From positions 906,711-970,710 of the forward strand of contig VXAY01004360.1 in the NCBI GenBank assembly GCA_013399855.1: a stretch of 64,000 nt of DNA, written 5' to 3'. Shown here piece after piece: positions 1-14,000 of this stretch. The DNA is from Oxyruncus cristatus (Eukaryota; Chordata; Aves; Passeriformes; Cotingidae). Both the position numbers and the translations under genes were made by a program. The notes below the pieces were generated by a model. The model saw nothing but the letters and a program-made list of their open reading frames with translations, had not been told where the DNA came from and made no database searches. The first letter of the stretch is position 1, and the number at the start of each line of letters is the position of its first letter.

Positions 1-930
1 AGGGATGAAACGGAGGGTGCAGAGTGGAGATGCTGCAGTCAAGCTCTGTTGTAACCCTTGCAAAGTTAAATCACACAGCAGCTGTCAACCAAGGGAGAGA
101 GGAGATGTCTTGCTGCTGAAGCAGCAACTGTGGTGAAATCGCTCTCCTTGGATGAACTTGGTTCATTATAATCTAACTGTAATACTAACTCCACCTCAAA
201 GTTACCCTCCTCCAAGGTACAACCACCCCTCACTGAGCACGCGCTCTGGATTTTATTGACTATAAGTTAAAGAGCGAGTGATAAAATCTTACACCAATCA
301 GTAACAAAAGCGTGTATGTCTAGAGTCACTCAAGCTCCACCTAAATATAAAGTAATAGTAAAAAAGTAAACGAAGAATGGGGAGAAGTTAGGGAAGACTC
401 CACCATAACTTCTGGGATCAGTTGCTGGGCTGAACCTGTGTTCTCCCCCACTGGTTAAGAACCATATTCTACAGGTGCTATGTGATTATCTCGAGCTAGC
501 TTTAGTGATTAGAGCTTGTCGGTGTCGTGCTTTAAACATGTTTTTGCAGTCAGTTGTTAACATTAGTAATCTTACAACATTAACCTGTCACAATTTTCTA
601 ATATTAGTATTTTTATTAATAAAGTGTGTTATTCCACAAACTGTTTAGCATGAGTCCTTCAAGGGCGTTATCAGCCACCAGCAGCAGATAACTTATTCAA
701 CTAAGAGTGAGGAGATCCAGGAGGGTGTCTCCAAACTGTAATCAAGGATTTGACTCCAATACTCTGTTGGTCTGTGTCCCTGAACGAGTCAGTCAAACCA
801 CCCTCTGATCCAGTAGGACTGTTCAGTGGAACCCCGATAATGGGACAATGACAGACTGGTCAGGCACAAGGGTCTCAGCTTTCCTGGGGTGCTGACAGAC
901 TGATCAAACACGAAGGGCTTGAGGAAACAC
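1..930. repeat. CpG-containing LTR-like block
   Basis: This part of CEP43 intron 5 has many more CpGs than the surrounding intron, which suggests a younger insertion. It has LTR-like signals: a CCAAT-type box near 293-298, an A/T-rich TATAAA-like stretch near 345-350, and AATAAA at about 619-624 followed by T/G-rich sequence. A 55-bp segment (741-795) recurs at 2585-2639. Two near-repeats of a 23-24 bp unit lie at 850-872 and 894-917. No retroviral gene is present. The family and boundaries are not determined. Confidence 0.4.
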
Positions 931-1314
931 CCCTTCCATGTGACAGAAAATTGCTATGTCAAGAAGCCAATGACAACTACTTCTGAATTTAAGCTTTCAT
1001 TGGGGTACTGAATGCATCTTGGGTGTAAAGAACTTTGTTTCAAGTCACAATCAAATGTTATTGGTTGGATATCATTAATTTTATTAACAATATTACTGCC
1101 ATTGCCTTCAAGTAGGTCAATACTTTGACGTATTTATTTTTAAATGCATATGTGTTCAGAAGAGCTTTAAGGCTTTTAATAAAATCCATTGTAGGCTTTT
1201 CAGGTCATATTAAAATTAGAAGTATGCCAAAGAAAATAGGTACAGATAGAAGTGTTATCAAATCACACTAGAAACTAGAAAATAAGTGACATAGTGTTTT
1301 GTGTCATTTATCCG

Positions 1315-1622
1315 AATCACAGAATTACAGAATCTGTAATTGGAAAAGACCTCTGAGATCAAGTCCAACTTTTGACTCAACAGCACCTTGCCTACTAGAC
1401 CATGGCACTAAGTGCCACATCCAGTCTCTTCTTAAATACCTTCAGGGATGGTGACTCCACCACCTCCCTGGGCAGTCCATTCCAACGTCTGATCACTCTC
1501 TCTGTAAAGAACTTCTTTCTAATGTGTAACTCAAACCTTCCTGGAGCAGCTTAAGACTGTGCCCTCTTGTCCTACAGCTCGTTGCCTGACAGAAGAGATT
1601 CATACCCACTTGGCTCCACTTG
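1315..1622 (-). mobile_element. CR1 LINE 3' fragment
   Basis: Minus-strand CR1 3' end. It begins on the plus strand with the inverted terminal units (AATCACAGAATTACAGAATC) and then the standard CR1 core (CCACCACCTCCCTGGGCAG, then TCTGTAAAGAACTTCTTTCT). It is truncated at its 5' side and lies in CEP43 intron 5. Confidence 0.9.
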
Positions 1623-1878
1623 GACCCACTCTGTGCTACTATGTTTTAGCAGAATATTAGTAAAGAGTACTAGGATGGCATTAAAAGTACTAGAATAGTC
1701 ATAATGTTTATCTCTTATCTCTCTGATAAGTTAAGTTGAAGGCATAACATAGTAACAACCTGAAACAGTGTAATATAACAATAGCCAGGTGTTCTTAATT
1801 TCAGTTTATTTTTCATCATTGAAATTAAAATTAAATTATTATAAAGAAAGAAAGAAATTACATGTTAATATTACTTAC

Positions 1879-2010
1879 TTCACCACCTGAAATCTTTTTC
1901 TGCTGACACTTCCTAACAACCTCCAACAACAGGGGACCACCTACAGTACCTTCTGCTTCTGTAATTCCCAAATCTCGAGCTAAGTTTTCTCGACCATCAA
2001 GGCCATTTAG
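1879..2010 (-). CDS. CEP43: CEP43 coding exon 5
   Basis: This 132-nt exon encodes residues 97-140. The conserved core is LNGLDGRENLARDLGI, then EAEGTVGGPLLLEVVRKCQQ. The acceptor is TTCTCCTTCAG and the donor is GTAAGTAA. Its last residues (KKISGGE) diverge from the mammalian protein. The next exon, expected to begin near a LDLSD-like motif, is not present between 1 and 1878. Confidence 0.94.
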
Positions 2011-5000
2011 CTGAAGGAGAATTAAAAAACAGAATCACAACATAGAAATAACTGTCAGAAAACAAAATATATACTGTAATATAAAAAAAGCTTTTTGGTC
2101 TTATTTAACACAGCTTATATTTTGACTAACACTGATTATTTAAGACTTCCTATTGCACGTGGACTAAACTAATAAAATCATAGAATCATTAATGTTGGGA
2201 AAGACCCTTGAGATCATCAGGTCCACCACTAAACCATATCCCTAAGTGCCACATGTACACATTTTTTAGATACCACCTATTGCATAATTTACTACTGATC
2301 TGTACCTGAAATTGTCACAGATTTGTCACAGAGTTGTTTTAAATGTGCAAGAATCTGTCATTAGCACACTATCACCATTGGTCCCTCACAACTGAGCTAT
2401 ACTTTTTGTCAAGCATATCTGCACAAAGTCCTTTATTTCACTGAAATTTCCCTTTGAGTACATTACGTTTTAATTTTCATGCAACAATACTAACTTAATA
2501 TTATGACATAGTAAAGTTAGTGGCAAAAAATGTTGCCGGAATGTTCTGTTGCATAGACTATTATATGATTCCACAAAAATTGTTATCAAGGATTTGACTC
2601 CCATATGCTATTGGTGTGTGTCCCTGAACAAGTCAGTCAGGGTAATTCATAATCATCAAGCATTGATTCTTAATAAAGGGAAATACTCGTATTAGCACAC
2701 CTTTCTGAAAAATGTGTCTTTATGACAATAAGTTACTTTTTACAGACTAAACATAAAAAATACTTATTATAAAAAGAAGCAAGTCACTTAAATAAATCTG
2801 CTACAGTTTTCCTATTTACTGCCATGCAATCCAAACAGTCAGTATAGCATACAAAAGCCAGTATATCTTACTGTGCTTGATTCAGGCTGAAAAACAGCCA
2901 ATGTAAAATCAAGATTGAAAAACCGCAGAAATTCCGCAACGAGACCTGCTACCAAGCGACCTAAAAAGGAAGTAAGAGTGAAAATACACCAGACGGAATT
3001 CTTACTTCAAAGCTTTAACATTAACATGGTTTCAATATGAACTTAATTTAGACATTCAGCAAACTAGTACCACATAGCAAATTTGTATACCAACTCTCAA
3101 ATTATCTAACTCAGCCACCACACCAAAATCATTTAAGTCAATAATACTGCAAGATCATAGAGATTGCCTACAAAATTCATGTGTAAGATTATTTTTTAAC
3201 TATTCAGCTGTTTTAAAAACATCATTTCAACATTTCTCCTATGTGTTTATTCACTTCTGCACCTCTACAGTTAGTTTTCACTGGTTACTGTTTCTTTTGG
3301 TCTAGAATGTCTCAGAGTTAGCACAACAGTAAGTTATCATGAAATATGAATTTAAATGCATTAATCATCTTAGTTAAAATACAACTTCAGCAATATTAAC
3401 TTCAAATATTATAGAATTCTATTCTGAATGATGGTAATTATGACATCTGAAAGGAACAAAAGTATGTCATGAAGACTGTACTGTTAATAAGATTCAAAGA
3501 TTTAATACTTTGTTTCCTATTTTTATTGTTTTGAGAAGTATATGCTAAAAAAAGAACTTACCATCTTTTGTACCTAAAAAAGTTTTCAAGCTTTCATTTA
3601 CCAGAGGTGTTTTGTTCTGTAAAAAAGGAAAAACCCAACAGTAATTAACATCATCTTTGTGCTAGAAAGAAATTTAAAATCACTGCAAGATAATTATGTT
3701 GTACTCTGTTCCACAATGATGCCTCACATATGTAATTCACTTCTTCAAAATCTACCTTTGTATTAATTCGACTACCTACAAGTAAAAGCTACATTTATTT
3801 AGGAAAATTAAGTTTAACTCAGAGCTAAAGTAATTTCACCAAAATTCTTACTTAACATAGTCATTTAATGACTAAAAAGGTAAGGTAAGCAGTTAACTTC
3901 CCAGGTTGCTCCTCTAATATAGTGTGAAGTTGCTTTAAAGAAATTCAGTCCAGCCTCTTAAAAAATGGAAATTTACAAATCTTCTAGACAAGGTGTGGAC
4001 CATGCTAATAATCTAGTACACAAATGAATACTAATCTTCTACTACCTAAAAGACCCTCAAAGATACGATGATATGAAGATATGTTTTTTCTCCTTTGTTA
4101 GATTTGCTTTTTTTAAATCGAAAGAAATCAATGTGCTATGCTTGGGTTTGTCAGAACTGTTCAGGGATTTTTCGAAACAAATTCTAAATACCATTCCTAA
4201 CATATCAAAATGTCCTGGGTAAGAAAAGGATTTGTTCAATGTATTTATTACTACAGTTGTAAATGCTAACACACACACAAAAAAGTGCTGCCTGAAAAAA
4301 AGGAAATCTATCTTGCTGAATATTTAGGAATTCAGAGGAGTGGTAAGTATTAATATAATTCCAGCGTCTATAGTGTCAATTTAAAATATTATGATAAGCT
4401 TTTTGAGAAATGGTGAGCTGAAATCTTCTGTAGCAAATTTCTCTTCAGCGCTGTTACTCTCCAGATAGTGTGGGAGATTGTTCTCTGGGTACTCCATAAT
4501 ATGCTGATGCTTCCCATAAGAGATGGCACTGTTCTGCTATATCACTCTTCCATCATGTCTTCTTCCGTAACTTTACACTAAGTTTCTGGAATATGCAATC
4601 TCGTATCATAGACTATCTACTTCTCCTCCTTACTAATATCACAATACTGTCCGTTTCAGTTAAGCAATTTTCCAGAAAGAGCACAACCATCTAACCAGTA
4701 GAGGAATAGAACAGTTTTCCATTCCTCTCTTTTTGAAACAGAAGATGGACATACAGTACTCTCTATTCTTCAGTTCTAGAAAAATGAAGACATAGGAAAT
4801 GGAGGAATGTTGGCAGTAGAAGAGGTCACAAGACCGGTATCTGTACACCACAGCAGCATTGTTATGTAATCTTAATAGTAGCTCATTCCCTTAATATTAT
4901 TATATTGTCAAAGTATCAATACATGGTCCATCTGCTAATTAAGAATTCACTCTTAAGTATTAAACCAAATTATCCTGAAGCAAGCCTACAACATCATTCT

Positions 5001-8000
5001 GGGAAATGCCAAAAGCATTGGCATTTTACTGCATTAAATTGCTTTCACAATACACTTGTCAAAACCCCCCACTATAATATTTTCAATTTTGAAAGATATT
5101 ATTCTGATTTGAGAAAATCTTGATCAGTCAACTAGATATCTTTTTAAAAATAGTTATTTGATAGAGAATACATTTAGTTATTGTGGTCAATTGGACAGAA
5201 GCAATATAAACCCAGCAGACACAATCACTTAAAACTACAATTTCAAAAGGCTATTTAACAATTCCTATTTTTCAACATCAGGAAACATCCTGAAAAATCC
5301 TGTTTTGTGTTCTTGCATGCATCATGCTCTTATGCAGAAACACATATTTTTATCTTCTTACATTTCACAAAAAGGAAGTATTAAAGCAATTATATTTAAT
5401 TCTACATTAAGAACTACCAGGATGTTTTTTTCTGTCTGAGTTATTTTTTTAAGGTTCTCTTACCTCTACTTTCTCTTGTTCTTCTAATGCCAAAAACACG
5501 GCTGCTCGTAACTCTGCCTGCCAAGTAAAAAACAAAACAAACGGCATTTCTGTAAGCACTGTTTTCCCTATGCAAATAGAATGCAAAGAGTCAGCAAGTA
5601 GTTTCACAGCTATTTGTTTCTCCTCAAGCAACTTGGCATGGACTGTAATCTACATCAGCGCAATTAAAACACATAAGATTACAGGCAATGTGACTTGAGG
5701 CAGAGAAATACTAGTTTCCAGTCTGAGAACAAGGCGGGAGGCGGAAGCACGGCGGGGAAGCAGAATTTGATACAAGACTTTCTAAATTATTTTTTTGTAC
5801 ATAAAAAGATGCCAAAGTACCTACATTATCTCCTATTAGTATCTTCCGAGAGTTAAACATCCAGCTCTTTCAGGTAGCTTTGAAACACCTACCCTTCATT
5901 TACAATTCATTCAGGAAACATGAACAAATAGCTTATAATAGCCCATTTCAAAAGTTAACATTAAGATATATGAATTCCTATTATTTCTTCTGAGATTATG
6001 TGCAAAAACACAGAAGTTCTCAAGGAAAAGAGCATCCCAGTCATTCAAACACTCCTGTAGTAACGTTTTACCTAACTAATTCTAAATATATTACTATGAA
6101 GAATCAGAATTCTTATAAGGACTACTTTGAATATTTAAGCCTTGCATACTTAATTTTTGTAAGCACTACAGTTTCTCAACTTCTTTCATTGAATGCATCA
6201 AATGGATAACATACATTTGATGAAGTAGTTTGCCACCTTAACTCTTAATCTGACATTTTGAAGTAACTCAGTCAGTCATTAGACAACATTGCAGTAATAA
6301 ACTATAAAAGACAGTGTATGAAAGTTTTCTCAAGAGCAAAAAGGAAAGCAGGGTTTTAAAGAAAGATCTATTTCCATAACTGAGAATAAAAACAGTATGA
6401 ATAGTGTCTGGACTTTCTCATGTATATTACAAGAGGTAACTAAACACAGATTACCCTTAACTGTTCCTTCCCACCAAAAAAAAAAAAAAAAGTCTTTTCA
6501 CGGGAAAAACAAACACTTCCTTTTTAAGCAAAACCCTCTTTGGACACCTTTTCAAAGGACAAAATGTAATGCAAAAATGCGTAAAGGATTTCTCATCAAA
6601 AGAAGTGTAAAATGCTTACCACAAACTGAATGCCATGGTCATACTGATACTGCAGTCACATTTTTTCAGTTGATGGGATACAGCATTCAATCAGAAAATT
6701 CTCTTATAAGCAATTAATTTATTTATTATTCTTACCTTTTTTTTCAGGTGCTGGGATATAGTAGGCAATCAGCAAAAGCTCTTACACTTCATTATTTAAA
6801 TATTATTCTTACAAAATCAGTTTACATTTAACTTTCCCACCAACAGCTAAAAACTTGTTTATTTAGTTCTATGTCACTGATAAACTTAACATGCTTGTGA
6901 GGCTGTCTTTGCCACTTATGCCACAGAAACCAAATATACTAATGTAAGAGGACAATAAAAATAACAAAGCATTCCTGACTGGCTACTACAACTGTTCAAA
7001 ATAAAACACACCAGTCATTACACATGGATAGGGGTAAACCCCCTTAAGGGTCTGGATTGTGGGACTGTATAACAAAGTTGTCTGAACGTAGTTGCTAATA
7101 CATCAGCTGATCCAGAGTCTGACCTGTTTGAGATTTTGGAACACTATTACAACTGTCTTTTTGGTTTTTTTCACATAAATGGGATTGTTTGCTGGCTCCA
7201 CTCCTCTAGGTCCAATCCAGTGGTTTTTAATTACAAATTGAGGTGCTTTTCTTCTTATTTATTTAATGACACGGGGTTAGTTTCTCCCAGATGTTGCCAT
7301 TCCCCATTAATAGCTGGTTCACCTTTATTTACTTTAGTGCTCAATTAATAACCTTAAGGTCAGGAGCTCATCACTAGAAGATAATGCCACTGGTATTTAC
7401 AACATCTCCCTTTATCTTACCTGCATCATCTAGAACACCACCCTAAAGCCTCTCCATAGACATGCAGCCCCACAATCAACCCTTCAATCCTGCACGGATC
7501 ACGGTATGTTTGAAGTTACACACTCCTGTACTGTCTCCAAAAGGAAGGTTTGCACCACTATGACACACTGATGTCCATCCTTTGAGGTGGGCACTGCTCA
7601 GATCATAGCAAGATATTCTAAAAATATCATCTCAATAAATTTAGACATGGAACATACATGTAGACATACACTAGAATCTATGTGAGATTAAGGCAGAAAT
7701 TCTCAAGTTCATGCAGAAGAAAGTAGAAAGCAGTACAATAACATAACTGAGGACAGGGGAATAATCACTGTAATACAAGATGAATCACACTAAACAGTAT
7801 GATGGATGTCATAGAGGTTTTTTAGGATCTGAGACCAGTCACAGAGAATTAGAACACCAGCAATTGAGATCAGGTATGGTCATAGCAATTTGCTCCCACC
7901 AGCAGGTATGAAGGCTTATATAACTACATAGATTATTCCATTTGCATCATTCTTTTCACACCCCTTTTGTTTTTAGTAAGTGTGAACAGTTTGTCTTTGC

Positions 8001-11000
8001 TCTGGTATCCTTTGGCACCAGCCCAAACTGTGTTCCATACATTATTACAATGTGCTCTTGCCTTTTTGCACATTTCCCTATTCCATACTGCCTCATTCTG
8101 ATAGCAGTTTCCAACATAATCCAAATACATTGTAAATAATGTTATTCACAGTCTAGTGGGAAAGCAGAGCAAAGCTTGACAATCAAATTCCCCACCCATA
8201 TCCTTCCTAAGGCTTTCATAAAACAGGGTTATGTCAACAGAGACAGATGTTGATGAGTGAGGCAGGTGGCAGTGTCTACCATCCATCACGCCTACAGACT
8301 TCTTTCTCGTCCCCTGGAAGATGCCCATTCTAAGTAGTTTTATCAGGCAAGAGCTCATGCCAATGAGACAGCAATTTGATTTCACTGAACTTAGCTAAAA
8401 TGAGTAGGGCTAACATTGTATATGACAACTACTGTCTGTATTTGAGAAATGTATGGGTCAGTGTTTTAAAACAAAAGAATGTTTCCCCTTTTCATCCCAG
8501 GCATTTACAGCTCATGAGACAACACTGTTTTTTACTGATTGCTGTTTACTATAAATCAGAAGCTTGTAGTCCATGAAAGAAAGTATCTTTTCTGCACTGG
8601 ACTGTAGAATCCCTCTTCAGAACCTGGACAAGTTTACCCCTTTTTAAATACAGAGCCTTTTGCAGGTATGCTAAGTACTGTCCAGGAAAACAGCTCCCTC
8701 AACCTGCAGTTCCCTGGAACAAGGGAAAACAGTTTTTACCATCTGAAGAGCTCCCCGAACACACTTTTGAGGTGACGTCTCAAAAATGCCAATCTAATTT
8801 GGAAATATGCTCTTAATAGGAAGACAACAAGCACTCATCTTAACAAGGTTATTAGTCTGATTTAGTATGCTTGTAAAAGCCATCCAACAGCAGCTTAAAT
8901 AGCAGATGCCGGATGAGAAGTAAAATGATTAGAGACCATCCAGGAATGAAGGATGACCTGTAGCCTGTAACTACCTCCCACTTGCAGATTCCAAGACATA
9001 TAATATGTAGCATGTCACTGGAGTTCTCTTTTTTTTTTTTTTTTTTGGTAGTACGTCTTTCATTCTTCTGGAATACATTTGTCCAAGATTTAAATAAGAG
9101 ATCTTATTCTCCTAGGACAAAACTTGAGACAATGTTTTCCAATAGGAAAAGACTTGTGGACTCCAAACTCATTGCTATGCCTCAAAGTATGTAGGTACAT
9201 CAGTGACCAAGAACATTTCCTATAATAAGCACAAACTGTGGATATGGCTTGTTCCTTACACGCTGGTCTCCTTTGCACAGCTACACATTTCACCTGCAAT
9301 CATCCCAATATCTCAACACCTTCCAAAGAGATCTCAGTAAAAATATTTTTTCCTATCGAACTTTACTCATATTTTCTACTCCTGAGGCAATATTTTATAT
9401 GAATAAGCAATGGCTTCACAACACTGATTTCGATCTGTTGTGAAATACTAGGTAGAAAAGTGGTCACTTTAACTTCATAAAATGCTTTGTACATGTAATA
9501 CAGTTGAGAATGACATTGTCTGCTACTTAACAAAGCCTTGCTGTCTGTTTCATGCAACTCCCATTTCTACAAACCCTTGGAGTCCTGCAGCTTTTGCAAG
9601 GAAGTCCTGGGATTTTTTTTTTCATTCAAGACCCATCAGCAGAAAGGATAATACAAATTTCAGCTTGCCAAATGCACATGCTATCACCCTTCTCAATCCA
9701 CTTTAGGAGCCAAACACACAGTTTTTGAAGCCACATACAGGCAACTTTTTTCATTCCCAAGAAACAAGGGGTAGGCAAGTACAGCAAGCATCAACAAGGC
9801 AGACAGTCACTTTAGAGACCTGCAATGGGCCAGCGGGAGGCACAAAAAGTCTCTTGCAAGCTTGCACTCACAAATTGTTTACAAGATGTGCATCAGCAGA
9901 CGGTGTGGTAAAATGTATTTTTTGGGCAGTGAAATGATTAAAGCAATGCATAGGATTTTGCATGGTAAAAGACTGTATTGCTGCTAAGGTAAACTGCTCA
10001 GATATTTTCCAGGCAAAGTACCAACACGTATAACTGTCATCTGCTCCAGTGCTACAGAACAGCCCCATGCATGCACAAGCACAAACTATCTCTTGCATAT
10101 ATAAAAATTAGTGGCACATGGGCAGCTTGCTGCACAACTTTCAGCACCTCCATTTCCTAACTCCAAAACGGCTGTAGATACAGAGCAGATGCAGTGCTCT
10201 GAAAAGAGCAATGGCAGAACATGAAGCTGTTTAACCTCTGGTGATCACCCCAGGCTAAAACCTTGAGTACATCAGGCTAAAAAGCCTGCACCAGTCTGAC
10301 ACATACTAGGTATGTATCACAAATCCAAAGCTGGTGCCAAACCATAACCAGTATCCATTACTCAGTATCCACCCTGTCCCTCTCCCTCTGCAATATCAGT
10401 GAGGTTCTCATCCTTGAGCACAAGGTGGTGTGCTCTCCCCCCGCATGCTACATTTTGAAATCTTGGCTAAGTGACGTAAAACATTGATTGTGCATACATA
10501 ATCCTTTAGACATAAAGTGGTGACCAAGTCTGGGACTAGAAGTGGAATTACATTGTACCTAGACACCTCTCAGAGAAGGAGTTTATAAAAGCCTTTCTGA
10601 ACCTCATGACTCAATGGCAGCATCTCCCTGACAGTTTTGTCTGACTCTGTCCTCTATGCAGTAAATAATCAAGTGTACTTTGCCAACTCATCTTGTTAAA
10701 CCACCGTCACATTTACCACTGAACTTTGCTAACTTACTACTTTGTATCAGTAAAGTAAACGTTGCTTCTCTCTTATGAGTGAAGTGCATGACCCCATCTG
10801 CGACAGAACAAGACCAGTCAAGTAGTTTGCATGACTGTTTTTTGTCAGCAGCTTTAACTGGTTAAGGAAGTTAAACTTGCTGGCAGTGTAAATGCAAAGA
10901 TGAAAAATACTGGGAAAAGGAATAATTCATAACACAAAGGAAGTAGTAAACACTTAAAATCATAAACTCTAAATATCCACAGCTACATTTATCAGGTGCA

Positions 11001-14000
11001 TGTCACAAAAAGTTCCTGTTCTCATGTTCCCAAAGAAGGATACATTCATGACATTATGAGGACCATACTCACATTCAGATGTTGAATTTCAGTTAGTTTA
11101 CCTGAAATAATTATAGATGGTTACATTTTACTTAACTTAATAAAACTAAAAAGAAATAGACGTTACATAAAAAAAAATTAATTATTCTCCCTGATTACAA
11201 GAAATGAGTTGACTCTCTGGTATGAATAGCTTTAAAACAAGCAACCAATCACAACATGCAGCAAAGTGACAATGTAGTGTAAAGCGTGCTCATCATGACA
11301 GCTTATAATTCTAAGACATTTAAATACATTGGTCATTATGATAAATGGAATAAAGATACAAAAGTAAATAGGATCATTTTAACTGACCTATATGTATGCA
11401 GTTAACATCTCATTCTAAAAACCAGTACTTTCATCTTATGTAGCATCAAAATATCCAGTATCTCAGCTGTCTAAGTTTTGAAGCAAATTAGTAAGAAATT
11501 AGCAGTATCAGCTGGCCAAAAGCTTTACCAGGTATATGACATTTATGATTCTAACCTCCCTCACATCTGTAGCAACAGCAAGTTCCAGAGAAGATGCAAA
11601 ATGCAGGTAATATAAACTTAATTTTTCCAAAACAAAAGAGATTAAAAGATACAAACCAAACCAAAATCAGATAACAAAGAAACACAGTAAAAAGTATAAT
11701 GGCTTCTCTTGCTCTGATGATGACAGCTTCCCTAGGAGAAAGATCACTTTCTCTTCAAGACACAACACCCCCATTTGTACGCTATCTCATAGACTCATTA
11801 TAATTTTCACTGAAGTACAAATATCCAAATATCCACAGTTATATTCTGTATACTTACAGAATTAATTAGAAAGCTGTCTTATCCATCAGACTAATTCCAG
11901 TGATTAACAAACTACATATATATTTACATATACCTACACACATATCGCAGCTTAGAGAATACAGACAATTCTCAACTGAAAGTGGCAAATACATTTACAC
12001 ATCTTCCAGTTTGCACAATATTACTTCATTAAATACTCTTGTACTCAAACTCTAACATAAATTCAAAAATACCAAGCATATTTTTAAAATGTTACACAAG
12101 TAACATTTTTTTCAGCTAAATAATTTACATCAACACCAATGCTCACCAGAAATTAATCTTAAAATAAGAATAAACTAATAAACTGGAATCCATTATAAAA
12201 TCATGGTTTATTAGAGAACAAAGGTATCACAGTAAGTTTCTTTCTAAAAATTACTTAGCCATTAGGTTACAAATTAGCTGACAGCCTGATACATTCCATC
12301 TCTTGAAATAATTCCCCTTAAATTCTAATCCTTCCAGAGCTGTCATTACCTACAATGCTTCATAACAATGCATACCACTGGCCATATTTTTCTCTTTAAT
12401 ACAGCTACTTCAACAACACCTCCCCCTCCAAATGGTCAGTACTCATTCTAAAGTATAACCTAAACAACTGTTTTGATAACTTGTAAACGTTCAGTTCACC
12501 ACAAAATATAAAATCATTGACACACAATAGATAAACATTATTGATCAAAATTATGTTTATTTTAATGAAAGGATGACTGCAATTTTTTTAATGGATTGTA
12601 TAATTTAAGTTCAATTAAAAGATGACCATTTAAGAAGACTTGTTCAAACTTAATTCTTCCAGAAATGGGCTTTTTGTCAGATACTAGCAGAACAAATTCT
12701 GTAAGTCATTAAAACTATCAATCAACAGTCATTAAACTCGCATGCCAGTTAAGGTTTACCGCTAAGAAAAAACCCATCATGAATTCCTCCAATCAACAGC
12801 CTTAGCCATAAGCATAAACAGTAACTCCTAGTATTAAAACAAGACATAATCCACTTGTATTTTTCTGAGTCATCTGCTACTTTGCCTGAAGAATACCTTA
12901 CACAATATTGGATGCCACACACTTTTGGTATTCTAGAATAGTAAACCACAATAAATATATTTACACAAAACTCAATGAACTGGCAAGCCTAGTATAATAA
13001 TTTACACATTACACGAAGGCAGGAATTAAGAAACTACAGCTCAGGAGCTCAATTGCCTTGTGATTCTTTTTTTAATTACAATTTTATTATCACCATACTT
13101 TCATTGTTTAACACTATGTGAGTGGTTAACAGGTGGCCCAAAAGGCCTGTATGACATTAGTTAGAAAAAGGTCTCCCTACTTAAAATGCAGTTACACGAG
13201 CTAGAATCCTCATCTACTTAGGGAGTATAAATAAGGATAGTCCATTTGAAATGAAAGAACAACACTGTTTTTAATATTTTTGTTGAAAAGTATGACTAGT
13301 CCAAAATGCAGAAGACTTCAAACCACACACAGAAATATGCTCTCACTCCCATTAACCATTTCAGTTATTGAACTGTTCCTGAAATATCAGCAACAACCAT
13401 CCACCTCTGAAGGCTTAAAAGACAGCACAGTGGACAAACACCACTATCCTTTATGTGAAATCTACACTTCATTTCTCCTTTAGCATGTAAGGGAACTCAT
13501 CTATTTTTAGGCTTCCTTACCTGTATTGCTGTCTACTATACACACTAGTTATTGTTGGAAGCTTCTAATTTGAAAAGGAATCCATGGAAACAATTTTCAT
13601 ACCTTTTCTGACACAAGTTCAGGCTACACCACAGACTTGGAAGTAGTGTAGACTCCACTATCTTCCGTATATTTTCTTAGCATGGCATTATTTGTTTGCT
13701 GTAGGTAGGTAGCATCTCCTGAGAGTTTCCACATTTAGCAAGCCTTAATGGCACAGCTCAAGCAACCCATGCTCAAGAGAAAGTGTTTAAATAGCGACCC
13801 ACAGTAACTCGCTTGAAATTTTCAATAGGGGCTTTCCGTATCGAAGCAGGGATAAACTCTGTCCACCCTGTCCCGCAACACCCGGGGGCGGAATGCTCCC
13901 AGCCCTAAGTTTAGCGGCAGCAAGGGGGCTCTTGAGGCCACACGGTACCTACGAGGGCAAACCCGCACAGCCGGGGGTGCCCTCCCGGGGGATCCCGCAT

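Larger units (their letters stand above)
1..1878 (-). other. CEP43 intron 5, partial
   Basis: Non-coding. It holds the LTR-like block and a CR1 fragment. 1623-1878 is AT-rich with nothing recognisable. The next CEP43 exon is beyond the left edge. Confidence 0.8.
2011..2871 (-). other. CEP43 intron 4
   Basis: Non-coding, AT-rich. It holds a short CR1 fragment and the second copy of the 55-bp repeat; otherwise nothing seen. Confidence 0.85.

Noticed and set aside
741..2639. The 55-bp repeat pair as the two LTR ends of a single provirus.
   Set aside because: CEP43 exon 5 and two independent CR1 fragments lie between or beside them and no viral gene is present.
8146..8385. Minus-strand frame with a VGVMDGRH motif reminiscent of the DDE region of Harbinger-type transposases.
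   Set aside because: Only a few residues agree and no other catalytic motif or terminal repeats were found nearby.
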